Positions 26,094 to 35,073 of a stretch of 53,341 bases of DNA are shown one piece after another. The DNA is from DAONFI01 sp035403485 (lineage in GTDB: Bacteria > Planctomycetota > Phycisphaerae > SM23-33). The stretch is taken from the NCBI GenBank assembly GCA_964536835.1, contig CAZIAZ010000014.1, positions 1 to 53,341 of the forward strand, given 5' to 3'. Position 1 is the stretch's first letter. The number at the start of each line of letters is the position of its first letter. The notes under the pieces are model-generated. The model saw only the letters and a list, made by a program, of their open reading frames with translations, was not told where the DNA came from and did not search any database. The position numbers were made by a program, and so were the translations under genes.

Positions 26094-28403
26094 ATGGAAA
26101 CCATAGCTCATAGAACGGAAGACGGGCGGGAACAGCGGCTTGGGGAACACCTGACATCGGTTTCGGAATCAGCCGGCAGATTTGCAGCTGATTTCAACGT
26201 GAAAGAATTGGGCGAAATAACAGGCCTGCTGCATGACGTCGGCAAATATACCGCGGAATTTCAAAAATATATCAGGAGACTGCAAAACAGGTCGTTGCAG
26301 ACGTTTCACGCGGCAGCCGGAGCATGGCAGGCGTTGGCATTATCGGCTGAGCATAAAAACAGTCCGGCATTTCAGTTGGCAGCGATGGCGATACAGGGAC
26401 ATCATTCCGGCTTGCATAAACCTACGCTTTTTTTGTATGACAAAGGCTGGAAGTCACAGGCTCAAAACATTTTTAATCGTGCCGTCAAAGGCGGCTGGAT
26501 GTGTGGTAAGTACGATAATGCTCCAAGCCTCGGAGCGTGGCTGGATTTGACGGCGAAGTTGTCGAAAGCTGGCTGCTATGAAATGCAGTGTCGTCTTGAA
26601 TGCCTTACGCGGCTGATGTTTTCCGCACTGATAGACGCCGACCGGCTCGATTCCGAGAAATTTGCCGAGCCGGAAAAGTTCGCCATGCGCGGCGACTTCA
26701 GCAATCATGAAAAGATTTTGAGCGAACTGCTTGCAAAGCTGGAAGCCCATATGGCGAAATTTCGTGCCGATACGCCAATAAATATCCTGAGAGCCGAAAT
26801 GCTGCAGGATTGCGAGAGTAAGGCGTCGCAGCCGTCGGGTGTGTTTTCGCTGGCTATGCCCACGGGCGGCGGCAAGACGCTGGCAGCTATGGCGTTTGCA
26901 TTTCGACACGCACTGGCCAACCATCTGCACCGGATAATCGTGGCTATTCCGTACACAAGCATCATCGACCAGAACGCGGCAATCTATGCCGATATTTTCG
27001 GCGAACAGAATGTCTTGCAACATCATTGCAATCTTGACCCGGACCGCTACAACGGCGATGAAGATGAGTCGCAGAAACTGCTCGCTGAAGAATTAGCCTG
27101 CGAAAACTGGGACAGGCCGATTATCGTCACCACCAACGTTCAGTTATTGGAGTCGCTTTTTGCGGCGTCGCCGTCCAGGTGTCGCAAAATTCATAACGTC
27201 GCCCGAAGCGTAATCATATTCGACGAAGCGCAGACCTTGCCGCCGGCCATGTTGGAGCCGACGCTGGATATGCTGAAAATTTTTGTCAAATTTGCCGGCA
27301 CGTCGCTCATATGCTGTACAGCTACCCAGCCGGCGTGGAAGACCATCCGCGACGATGTTGTCGGTGACATATCATTGAAAGGTATCGACGATATTTCGGA
27401 AATCATCAGTCAGCCTGAGATTTGGCATAAAAAACTTTCCCGCGTCAAATATCATTGGCCATCGGACATGACTCAAACAACCACGTGGGAGGAGCTGGCC
27501 TCAAAAATTGTCGAACACCCGCGATGTCTCGTAATTGTGCCGTTTCGCGAGCATGTCCGCAAATTGATAAGCCTGCTGCCCGACGGCACAATCGGTCTGT
27601 CCGCATTGATGACGCCCGTTCATCGCAAAAAAGTGCTCGACGATATAAAACGGAACATGGCAGATAAAAACGCCGTGTGCCGGGTGATTGCAACGTCACT
27701 CGTTGAAGCCGGCGTGGATTTGGACTTTCCTGTGGTATTTCGCGCGATTGGGCCGTTGGATTCCATCGCCCAAGCCGCCGGCCGATGCAATCGCGAAGGT
27801 TTGCTTGAAAATGGCGGCGACGTCCATATTTTCATTCCGCCGGAAAATCATCAAAAGTCTACGGTTATCGGCAGAGGTACGGATACAACCGTGACGCTTG
27901 TAAACGCGTTCAGAAACAGCGGTGCCGAACCGGATATGTCCGACCCGACGATTTTCCAAAAATATTTCGAGGAACTTTTTAAAATCAGCAATGTCGATAA
28001 GCTCGCCGTGCAAGCTTCAAGAAGAGAATTGGATTTTCCGGAAACGCAGAAAAGATATCATATAATAGATGACGGCTGGTCAGCCTCTATTATAATTCCG
28101 CAGGACGCGAAAGCCGCCGCTGCCCTGGCCGTCATCACGCAACACAATTCCGGCCAAAAATTTTCTTCTGCCGCCGAATTGCGCAAAGCCCGTTCAACGC
28201 TTCAGCAATATACCGTTGCCGTATCCAAAAAAATTGCGGGAGCGTGGATATCTGCCGGCAGGATTGCGTCGCTGTATCAAGCTGCAGATTTTATCGACGG
28301 CCCATATTATTTGAATGACGTTTTTTTGGAAAACGGCTATGACGACCTGGGCCTGAAACTTGGGGAAATCCCAAAAATGTCAACGGGGAAAACAATTATC
28401 TGA
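26094..28403 (+). CDS. cas3: CRISPR-associated helicase-nuclease Cas3 (type I-C)
   Basis: 769 residues. The N-terminal HD nuclease has LLHDVGKY (His47, Asp48), and the superfamily 2 helicase has Walker A PTGGGKT (256-262), the DEAQ box (377-380), the SAT-like CCTATQP and motif VI QAAGRCNREG. Cas3 is recruited by Cascade bound to its target and unwinds and degrades the DNA. ATG 26094 is preferred over the upstream ATT-rich extension from 26076. The gene is first in the cas operon and separated from cas5c by 108 bp, which contain no gene. Confidence 0.95.
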   Translation: METIAHRTEDGREQRLGEHLTSVSESAGRFAADFNVKELGEITGLLHDVGKYTAEFQKYIRRLQNRSLQTFHAAAGAWQALALSAEHKNSPAFQLAAMAIQGHHSGLHKPTLFLYDKGWKSQAQNIFNRAVKGGWMCGKYDNAPSLGAWLDLTAKLSKAGCYEMQCRLECLTRLMFSALIDADRLDSEKFAEPEKFAMRGDFSNHEKILSELLAKLEAHMAKFRADTPINILRAEMLQDCESKASQPSGVFSLAMPTGGGKTLAAMAFAFRHALANHLHRIIVAIPYTSIIDQNAAIYADIFGEQNVLQHHCNLDPDRYNGDEDESQKLLAEELACENWDRPIIVTTNVQLLESLFAASPSRCRKIHNVARSVIIFDEAQTLPPAMLEPTLDMLKIFVKFAGTSLICCTATQPAWKTIRDDVVGDISLKGIDDISEIISQPEIWHKKLSRVKYHWPSDMTQTTTWEELASKIVEHPRCLVIVPFREHVRKLISLLPDGTIGLSALMTPVHRKKVLDDIKRNMADKNAVCRVIATSLVEAGVDLDFPVVFRAIGPLDSIAQAAGRCNREGLLENGGDVHIFIPPENHQKSTVIGRGTDTTVTLVNAFRNSGAEPDMSDPTIFQKYFEELFKISNVDKLAVQASRRELDFPETQKRYHIIDDGWSASIIIPQDAKAAAALAVITQHNSGQKFSSAAELRKARSTLQQYTVAVSKKIAGAWISAGRIASLYQAADFIDGPYYLNDVFLENGYDDLGLKLGEIPKMSTGKTII

Positions 28404-28511
28404 AATTTTCCTTGAAAAAGTTTTGGTATTTGTTAGGTTGAGAATATTGCCACTACTGTGGCGGCAAAAGGGTAGTTCAGTTCTTTTTATTCGAAAGGAA
28501 GGTTTTTTACT

Positions 28512-29189
28512 ATGGGTTCTCCGCCAAGAATGAGTATCAAAGTCGGCGGCGATTATGCGTGTTTTTCCAGGCCTGAGTTCAAGGCTGAACGTGCAAGTTA
28601 TCCCTGGATAACTCCATCGGCGGCACGTTCGATTTTTGAAGCCGTCCTGTGGAAGCCGGAAATCCGTTGGGAAATCCGGCGAATCAAACTGCTGCGGCCA
28701 GTGAAGTTCACCAACTTTCGCCGCAACGAGATAAACACGAAAATTCCGCCTTCAAAAGCAGCCCACGGCAAGGCTGAGCTGTATACCGACTCCGACCGCG
28801 CACAGCGGAACACGTTGGCGCTTAAGGATGTAGAGTATATTTTAGAGGCTGACCTTTTCCTTACGGACAAGGGCCTTGCCGGCGGCGAGAACATCGTCAA
28901 ATATGTCGAGATGTTTCAACGACGGCTTGAAAAAGGTCAGCACTTCCATCAGCCGTATCTCGGCTGCCGCGAGTTCGCCGCCCGCGTCTCTCCGCCCCGC
29001 GGCGACGAGGACGCCATTGACGAAAATATGGATGCCGGCCTGATGTTTTACGATTTCAGCGTTTTTCCCGGCGTGGACAAGAATGGCAAAACCAAAGGCA
29101 AAGCCGTCCCGCTGTTTTTCCGCGCAAACATGACAAACGGCATAATCGAAGTCCAGCCGAAAAGTGAAATCGAAAGGGGTGTATCATGA
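28512..29189 (+). CDS. cas5c: Cas5c (Cas5d), pre-crRNA processing subunit
   Basis: 225 residues. In type I-C this subunit replaces Cas6: it cuts the repeat hairpin and stays on the 5' handle of the crRNA in Cascade. ERASYPWITPSAARSIFEAV and EKGQHFHQPYLGCREFAA are the characteristic conserved blocks, with Tyr, Lys and His residues of the kind used for cleavage. The ATG follows AAGGAAGG. Its last codons overlap cas8c by four bases (ATGA). Composition matches the chromosomal background, unlike cas8c. Confidence 0.95.
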   Translation: MGSPPRMSIKVGGDYACFSRPEFKAERASYPWITPSAARSIFEAVLWKPEIRWEIRRIKLLRPVKFTNFRRNEINTKIPPSKAAHGKAELYTDSDRAQRNTLALKDVEYILEADLFLTDKGLAGGENIVKYVEMFQRRLEKGQHFHQPYLGCREFAARVSPPRGDEDAIDENMDAGLMFYDFSVFPGVDKNGKTKGKAVPLFFRANMTNGIIEVQPKSEIERGVS

Positions 29190-31111
29190 TTCTTCAGGAA
29201 CTCGTGAAACTCTGCGACAGCGAAGAGTTGATTCCAATGCCGGACTTCCAGTGGAGACAGACACATTGGCACATCAATATTGATGCTAATGGAAAACTTT
29301 TAGGGCCACCAGTTTGTGTAAAAGAGGAAATACCAGTTCCTAATACCAACAACAGAACTATAACACAAGGCCTTGATACGATTCTCCCATGGACAATACA
29401 ACCAAGAACCAATGAACCGGAAAGTGAATTTTTGTGCGATAATATTACTTATACTTTTGGTTTTTATTCTAAAGAGGCAAAGAAACTGGATAAAAAGATG
29501 TCTCTTTATCAACGATATCTTATTGATGCCTTGTCAGCAACAAATGATCCAGGTATCAGCGCACAATTAAAGTGCATTAATATGATTAGAACCAAGCCGC
29601 AAATGTTATTTAATTATTGGGGCGATTTTTCACAAAAAGGTAAAAAAGCTAAAGATGCGGAAGGCAACAGTATTTTTCTTCCTAAAGAGTGGGAAGATAC
29701 AGATGTATTCGTTTTTAAATTTGAAAATAAATTAGTTGTACATCGTCAACCGGTCATAGATTATTGGCAAAGGCTTAGGCAAAATAGAAGGGAAGAATTA
29801 CCCAAAGGACAGTGCCTAATATCTGGCAAAATTGCAGCATTAGCATTAAAGCATATGCAAGTTAAGTTGGGAACAGCTTCAGCCGACCCCAAAGGTTGTT
29901 CTGTTGTTTCTTTCAATAATAATGCTTTCACCTCATATGGTTTAAAAAAGAATGCAAATGCTCAAATTAGTCAAGAAAACATGGAAAAGTATGCAGTTGC
30001 ATTGCAAATGCTGCTTTCACCTGTTGGTGGAAAAAGTAAAAATGTTAAATGCGCTGTACATAATTATTTATTGTCAAAGGAAATTAGGGCTGTATTTTGG
30101 GTAGATTACCCTAAAAAGGATAGTACTATCACGGAGATTTTACAAGGTTGTTTTCATGGAAACATATCTGTGATTAAAGAATTACTTGATTCTCCACATA
30201 CTGGCAAACAGATAGAAATTAACAACGCCGTTAATTTTTTATGTTTTACAATGGCTGCGGCAAAATCACGTGTCATAATTTTGAGCGACCTGAAAACAAC
30301 CCTACCTAAGTTACAACAAGCCCTTTTGGCATATTATAACGACATTGAACTCCATACAAATGAACACGAGCCTAGTCTTTGTTTAAAAAATATTCTCGAA
30401 TCTGCAAAACCGGAAGGAAAAAACTGCGAAGGGTCTCGTAATCAAATAAACGCGTTCTTTCAAGCAATTGTAATGTTTACCCCATATCCATTGGGAATAT
30501 TGAACCAAACAATCACAAAAAGTTTAGTTGTAGTTCGTGATAAAAGAGGGAAAGCACGGTATATAGATACGAATTTATTTCGTTTGATTAAGGCTATACT
30601 GAATCGAAACTTTAACTATCCTATACAATCAACATTGGAGAAAACCATGAATGCCATGCGAAAACAAAAAGAAGATTCGATAAAAAATAAAAAAAATTTC
30701 CAAAGTTATCAATTAGGCAGAATTTTTGCCGTAATTGAAAAAGCACAAAAAGAAGCAATTAATTCCAATGAAGAATTAAATACCAGATTTCTAAAATCTG
30801 CTACCATGACTCCCGCAAGAACATTTCTTCACTTACTCGAAATGTTTCCTAATTATATAGCAAAACTTAATAAAAGTGGTCGCAATGAAAAAGAAGAAAA
30901 ACTGAAAAAATATTGGGCCCAAGAATGTCGTAATACGATGGCAGAAATTTTTGCTGATATAAATTCTGACTTCAATCCAGAAGATATCGAGAACTTACTG
31001 CCAAAAAGATTGAATCTGGAAGAACAAGGTATATTACTAATGGGATATTATCAGCAACGTGCATCATTTTTTACTAAAAAAGAGAATGGTCAGGAAACTG
31101 ACCAAGAATAA
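29186..31111 (+). CDS. cas8c: Cas8c (Csd1), large Cascade subunit
   Basis: 641 residues. QCLISGKIAALALKHMQVKL, then VVSFNNNAFTSYGLKKNANA, is the recognisable Csd1 core. Cas8c reads the PAM and, by internal translation, often also yields the small Cas11 subunit. The first about 30 codons share the composition of cas5c; from about 29290 the gene becomes strongly AT-rich (15 G or C of 60 in 30721-30780 by hand count) and stays so to its end. This suggests replacement of an internal segment by recombination with a divergent locus. The frame is intact. Confidence 0.93.
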   Translation: MILQELVKLCDSEELIPMPDFQWRQTHWHINIDANGKLLGPPVCVKEEIPVPNTNNRTITQGLDTILPWTIQPRTNEPESEFLCDNITYTFGFYSKEAKKLDKKMSLYQRYLIDALSATNDPGISAQLKCINMIRTKPQMLFNYWGDFSQKGKKAKDAEGNSIFLPKEWEDTDVFVFKFENKLVVHRQPVIDYWQRLRQNRREELPKGQCLISGKIAALALKHMQVKLGTASADPKGCSVVSFNNNAFTSYGLKKNANAQISQENMEKYAVALQMLLSPVGGKSKNVKCAVHNYLLSKEIRAVFWVDYPKKDSTITEILQGCFHGNISVIKELLDSPHTGKQIEINNAVNFLCFTMAAAKSRVIILSDLKTTLPKLQQALLAYYNDIELHTNEHEPSLCLKNILESAKPEGKNCEGSRNQINAFFQAIVMFTPYPLGILNQTITKSLVVVRDKRGKARYIDTNLFRLIKAILNRNFNYPIQSTLEKTMNAMRKQKEDSIKNKKNFQSYQLGRIFAVIEKAQKEAINSNEELNTRFLKSATMTPARTFLHLLEMFPNYIAKLNKSGRNEKEEKLKKYWAQECRNTMAEIFADINSDFNPEDIENLLPKRLNLEEQGILLMGYYQQRASFFTKKENGQETDQE

Positions 31112-31148
31112 TCTAAGCATATAACATTTAAATGAAAGGAAACTAACA

Positions 31149-32096
31149 ATGAGTAATCTTACTAGCGATCTTTATAACAGGTATGACATGGTATTGATTT
31201 TTGATGTTACTGACGGCAATCCTAATGGCGATCCTGATGCCGATAATCAGCCCCGAATTGATATTGAAACTAACCAAGGTTTGGTTACTGATGTATGTCA
31301 AAAACGTAAAGTTCGTGATTACGTTGCAAATAGGCTTGGAATGGAAATTTTCTTTAAGCATCAAGGTATTCTCAACAATTTTATAGATGATGCGCACAGG
31401 CAAGCTGATGCCAAATCGAAGAAAAGTAATCCAGAAAAGAGTAAATGCACACGCGAGTGGTTATGTAAAAATAGATATGATATAAGGACTTTTGGCGCAG
31501 TTCTTGATACAGGAGAGAAAGACAAAAAAGCAGGTCAGGTTAGAGGTGCTGTTCAGTGCACGTTTGCTCGCTCGATAGATCCAATATTATATATGAATTT
31601 TACCATTACCCGTAAGAGTGTTACGACAAACAAGGAGGCAGAAGCACAAATTAAAGACAACGGCTATATCATCGGTACGATGGGGCGAAAAAGTCTTGTG
31701 TTATACGGCTTGTATAAGTCCAACTGGTTTGTTAATCCGGCTTTGGCGCATCAGACGGGTTTCAGCAAGGCTGATTTCAAAATACTCTGCGATGCACTGC
31801 TTAATATGTGGGAAGACGATCACTCTGCCAGCAGGGGAATGATGACAACTTGTGCATTGTACGTATTCGAACACGACGCGACCGAATCCGGAAAGCCGGC
31901 TCTCGGCAAAGCCCCGTCGCACCTGCTGCTCGAAAGCGTAAAAATCGAAAAAATAAAAGCAAAACAGGAATCCGGTGAGCCGGCCCGTCAATTCAGCGAT
32001 TACGCTGTAACGCTTGACAAAAACGGCTGGACTGAAAAGGTCAACGTTTACAATCTGGTCGACCCTGCAGACTATGCAAGGCTGTTTGGGAAATAA
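31149..32096 (+). CDS. cas7c: Cas7c (Csd2), Cascade backbone subunit
   Basis: 315 residues. FDVTDGNPNGDPDADNQPRI, then GLVTDVCQKRKVRDYV, is the hallmark of Csd2/Cas7 in type I-C. Several copies coat the crRNA spacer. The first half is AT-rich like cas8c; near 31650 the composition returns to the background and the last third has codons such as GAC GCG ACC GAA TCC GGA. AAAGGAAA precedes the ATG. The gap to cas4 is 213 bp and holds a family B repeat. Confidence 0.95.
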   Translation: MSNLTSDLYNRYDMVLIFDVTDGNPNGDPDADNQPRIDIETNQGLVTDVCQKRKVRDYVANRLGMEIFFKHQGILNNFIDDAHRQADAKSKKSNPEKSKCTREWLCKNRYDIRTFGAVLDTGEKDKKAGQVRGAVQCTFARSIDPILYMNFTITRKSVTTNKEAEAQIKDNGYIIGTMGRKSLVLYGLYKSNWFVNPALAHQTGFSKADFKILCDALLNMWEDDHSASRGMMTTCALYVFEHDATESGKPALGKAPSHLLLESVKIEKIKAKQESGEPARQFSDYAVTLDKNGWTEKVNVYNLVDPADYARLFGK

Positions 32097-32190
32097 GTCT
32101 GGCTGATACGGACATTGATTCGGCGTCGTGTCGGCGAAATGCGGCATGACGCCGAATCAGGTTCGATAATCTGGCGGTGGCAGAAAAGCT

Positions 32191-32299
32191 CTATGGTTTA
32201 AATCCGTAGCATCAATTTGCCGAACTTTCGCCTGTCTGCCTTATGCCGGATTATTTCCTCTGCGGTTTTTTAAAAAAAAGCTGTAGAAATACGAAGGCC
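32191..32299 (+). repeat. Dispersed structured repeat family B, copy B2, inside the cas operon
   Basis: CTATGG/CCGTAG pairing (32191-32209), then CATCA, CTTTCGCCTGTC, and the closing GTAGAAATACGAAGG match the reverse complement of copy B1 in order, with several changes. It occupies most of the gap between cas7c and cas4, and so divides the effector genes from the adaptation genes. Confidence 0.7.
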
Positions 32300-32309
32300 A
32301 TATTAAACA

Positions 32310-32999
32310 ATGTATGACGATGACAGTCTCATCCCGATAGCGGCGTTACAGCATTATTGTTATTGTCCGCGACAGTGTGCGCTTATTCATTTGGAACAGG
32401 CGTGGGAAGAAAATCAACACACCGCCGCCGGCCAGGTTTTGCACAAAAAAACGCATGAACCTGCGACGGCTATGGAAAACGGCGTGCTCGTCGCCCGCGG
32501 CGTGCGGCTTTGCAGCATGACGCTAGGCCTTACCGGCCAGGCCGATACTGTAGAATTTCATCCTGCGCAGCCGTCGGATATTGATGCCGTTCAACTTGCG
32601 AATCGCTCCGGCAGATGGCGGGTTCAGCCGGTAGAGTACAAAAAGGGCGGCCCGAAGAAAAACTCGGCTGACCGCGTTCAACTTTGTGCCCAAGCCCTGT
32701 GCCTTGAAGAGATGTTGAATACGCATATTGAGGTTGGAATACTTTTTTATGGCAGAATTCGCCGGCGTGTTGAAGTGATGTTGGATAATCAGTTGCGCGA
32801 GAAAACTATCGGTGTGATTTCGCAGACTCGCGACCTTATAATGAGTTCTCTGCCGCAGAATCTGCCCGCGCCATGCAATGACGCGCGATGTCGTCTATGC
32901 TCTCTTGCTGAACTATGTCAGCCAAACCTGAGGAAATCCGCAAAAAAATATTTCGACGACACGATTAACCTGCTTCTTTGTGATGGGGGACAGCCATGA
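32310..32999 (+). CDS. cas4: Cas4 nuclease (type I-C adaptation)
   Basis: 229 residues. A RecB-like nuclease core is visible: GQADTVEF (catalytic Asp), QPVEYKKGG (ExK) and the Gln motif RVQLCAQALCLEEM. Iron-sulphur cysteines flank it, YCYCPRQC near the N-terminus and CRLCSLAELCQP near the C-terminus. Cas4 with Cas1-Cas2 trims prespacers and selects for the correct PAM. It overlaps cas1 by four bases (ATGA). Composition is that of the chromosome. Confidence 0.95.
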   Translation: MYDDDSLIPIAALQHYCYCPRQCALIHLEQAWEENQHTAAGQVLHKKTHEPATAMENGVLVARGVRLCSMTLGLTGQADTVEFHPAQPSDIDAVQLANRSGRWRVQPVEYKKGGPKKNSADRVQLCAQALCLEEMLNTHIEVGILFYGRIRRRVEVMLDNQLREKTIGVISQTRDLIMSSLPQNLPAPCNDARCRLCSLAELCQPNLRKSAKKYFDDTINLLLCDGGQP

Positions 33000-34024
33000 A
33001 GATACACGACAATACGCTTTACATTACGACCCAGGGTGCATACCTGTCAAAAGACGGCACGAATATTGTCGTTCGGGTTGAGAAGCAGGAGCGTCTGCGG
33101 TTGCCGATTCATACGATTGGCGGTATTGTCTGTTTTGGTAATGTTATTTGTAGTCCGTTTTTGCTGGGCCTTTGTGGTCAGGAGGGTGTTGCCGTTTCTT
33201 TCCTGTCGAGAAACGGACGTTTTCTTGCTCGTCTTGTCGGGCCGCAATCCGGCAATCTTCTATTACGGCGGGCACAACACAATGCGTCGTCCGACTCTGT
33301 TATGGCGGCGGAGTTGGCGAAAGTTTTTATAGCCGCGAAAATTGCGAATACGCGATACGTTCTTCAGCGGAATCTTCGCGACCATCCTTCTGAAATTTCG
33401 CAACCGGTACAATCGGCGGTTAGCTATCTAGCCGGCCTTATAAACGAACTTCGCCAGCCGCTTTCGCTTGAGCGTATTCGGGGTATTGAAGGCGATGCCG
33501 CCAGACGTTATTTTTCTGTTTTTGACCGGCTGTTGACGAGTCAGCGGTCAGATTTCATGTTTACGGAGCGTTCCCGTCGCCCGCCGCGTGATAATATCAA
33601 TTCTCTGCTGTCGTTTATTTATACGTTGTTGTCGCATGACGTTTCTGCAGCCTGTCAGTCCGTCGGCCTTGACCCTCAGATGGGATTTCTGCATGCTGAC
33701 CGGCCTGGCAGGGAATCACTTGCACTTGATATGATAGAGGAACTTCGGCCGGCGTTAGCCGACAGGTTTGTCCTGACGCTGATAAATCGTCAACAGGTAT
33801 CTGCCAAAGGTTTCAAAAAATCACCAGCCGGAGGCGTGTCGATGGATGACAAAACACGCAAAGCGATACTTACAGCATGGCAGGAACGCAAAACCGATGA
33901 ATTTGTGCATCCGTTTTTGAATGAGAAAATAAGCGTAGGTCTTCTGCCGTTCATACAAGCCAAGTTGCTTGCAAAATGTTTGCGAAACGATATTGACGGG
34001 TATCCCCCGATGATTTGGAAATAG
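32996..34024 (+). CDS. cas1: Cas1 integrase (type I-C)
   Basis: 342 residues. The conserved metal ligands are visible: Glu in RGIEGDAARRYF, His in GFLHADRPGRES and Asp in LALDMIEELRP. Cas1 joins new spacers to the leader end of the array together with Cas2. The final section QAKLLAKCLRND is typical of the subtype. Start and ribosome site lie within the cas4 end. The frame is complete, so adaptation should be possible. Confidence 0.96.
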   Translation: MKIHDNTLYITTQGAYLSKDGTNIVVRVEKQERLRLPIHTIGGIVCFGNVICSPFLLGLCGQEGVAVSFLSRNGRFLARLVGPQSGNLLLRRAQHNASSDSVMAAELAKVFIAAKIANTRYVLQRNLRDHPSEISQPVQSAVSYLAGLINELRQPLSLERIRGIEGDAARRYFSVFDRLLTSQRSDFMFTERSRRPPRDNINSLLSFIYTLLSHDVSAACQSVGLDPQMGFLHADRPGRESLALDMIEELRPALADRFVLTLINRQQVSAKGFKKSPAGGVSMDDKTRKAILTAWQERKTDEFVHPFLNEKISVGLLPFIQAKLLAKCLRNDIDGYPPMIWK

Positions 34025-34036
34025 GAGCTTTTTGGG

Positions 34037-34327
34037 ATGCTGGTTTTGATTACGTACGATGTAAACGTTCAGACTGCTGAAGGCAAGAAGCGGCTGCGGC
34101 ATATAGCTCGGCTTTGTCAGAATCATGGCCAACGTGTTCAGAATTCGGTGTTTGAATGTCTTGTATCGCCCGCCATGTGGGTGGAATTGAAGAATTCATT
34201 ACAAAAGGAAATAGATGCACAGACAGATTCATTGCGATACTATTTTCTTGGCAAAAACTGGCATCGTCGTGTGGAGCATTTTGGTGCAAAACCATCATAT
34301 GATCCGCAGGGCACGCTGATAATTTGA
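34037..34327 (+). CDS. cas2: Cas2 (type I-C)
   Basis: 96 residues. LVLITYDVNV with Asp8, RVQNSVFECLVSPAMW and SLRYYFLGKNW are the standard Cas2 blocks. It forms the dimer that bridges two Cas1 dimers during spacer integration. AGGAG (34023-34027) precedes the ATG. It is the last cas gene; the leader begins right after its stop. Confidence 0.96.
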   Translation: MLVLITYDVNVQTAEGKKRLRHIARLCQNHGQRVQNSVFECLVSPAMWVELKNSLQKEIDAQTDSLRYYFLGKNWHRRVEHFGAKPSYDPQGTLII

Positions 34328-34413
34328 TTATTGAACTCGCCCGCTATGGGCTGCCGCGAACCTTATGTGACGGCAAAATGCCCGGCAGATTCGCGACAAC
34401 GGCAAGTATTGCA

Positions 34414-34442
34414 TTGACAAGTAAATATGACTTTTATATAAG
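34414..34442 (+). promoter_or_regulatory. CRISPR leader promoter
   Basis: A perfect -35 TTGACA (34414-34419) and -10 TATAAG (34437-34442) are spaced by 17 bp. The predicted start near 34449 is about 83 bp before the first repeat, as expected for transcription of the pre-crRNA. The leader spans 34328-34531. Confidence 0.7.
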
Positions 34443-34447
34443 AAAAT

Positions 34448-34467
34448 CGCTCCCTGTGAATGGAGCG
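34448..34467 (+). other. Repeat-like hairpin in the CRISPR leader
   Basis: CGCTCC (34448-34453) and GGAGCG (34462-34467) form the same six-pair stem as the CRISPR repeat, with an eight-base loop in place of ATCACA. The preceding T also matches the repeat, and the bases after it (GCGACATAC) recall the repeat's 3' end only weakly. It sits at the predicted transcript start. Confidence 0.55.
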
Positions 34468-34531
34468 GCGACATACTTTCGCGGAAATATTTATGTAACA
34501 TTTGATGCGGCAGCAGTTAAGGATAGCTGCC

Positions 34532-35019
34532 GTCGCTCCATCACAGGAGCGCGGATTGAAACTCAATAGGCTGCGTCAATTACAAATCCATTTGCAATCG
34601 TCGCTCCATCACAGGAGCGCGGATTGAAACCTATAGCAAAATGCAATAGTATCAAGTGTGAAGATTGTCGCTCCATCACAGGAGCGCGGATTGAAACTAG
34701 AGAAACAAAAATAAAAAATATCATATAGCGTCGCTCCATCACAGGAGCGCGGATTGAAACGTCTTGAACGATTAATTGACAATTCGGCAGGTATGTCGCT
34801 CCATCACAGGAGCGCGGATTGAAACTCGCCGGCGGCGGCCTGCACCTGCTCGGCAGATAGTCGCTCCATCACAGGAGCGCGGATTGAAACGACTACCGTG
34901 TAGACGGGCAGAAACGCGGATTCGGTCGCTCCATCACAGGAGCGCGGATTGAAACCACTTCCAGTTAGAGCGGTTGTCCAAAAATTAGGTCGCTCCATCA
35001 CAGGAGCGCGGATTGAAAC
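34532..35019 (+). CRISPR. Type I-C CRISPR array, 8 repeats and 7 spacers
   Basis: Eight identical 31-bp repeats start at 34532, 34600, 34667, 34730, 34795, 34860, 34925 and 34989. Each opens GTCGCTCC and ends GCGCGGATTGAAAC, with a CGCTCC/GGAGCG hairpin, the usual type I-C form. Spacers are 32-37 bp and all differ. The leader and cas2 lie upstream, so new spacers enter at the left. The last intact repeat shows no decay; a decayed repeat is found 1.4 kb further on at 36464. Confidence 0.98.
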
Positions 35020-35022
35020 GGG

Positions 35023-35051
35023 TTGACTCACGCCGTTTTTCGCCCTATAAT
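35023..35051 (+). promoter_or_regulatory. Near-consensus promoter directly after the last repeat
   Basis: TTGACT (35023-35028) and a perfect TATAAT (35046-35051) are spaced by exactly 17 bp. The promoter begins four bases after the final repeat, where an eighth spacer would lie. The start site near 35058 gives a leader of about 16 bases for the next gene. Confidence 0.7.
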
Positions 35052-35073
35052 TTCATATGAAAGGTACAGAAAT

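Noticed and set aside
27445..27699. Minus-strand frames inside cas3
   Set aside because: Shadows of the cas3 gene, which is intact and has all its motifs.
34324..34569. 81-codon frame over the CRISPR leader
   Set aside because: It overlaps the cas2 end, the leader promoter and the first repeat; composition is not protein-like.
34804..35031. Short minus-strand frame across the CRISPR array
   Set aside because: Its peptide repeats a short block at each repeat unit; it is an artefact of the array.
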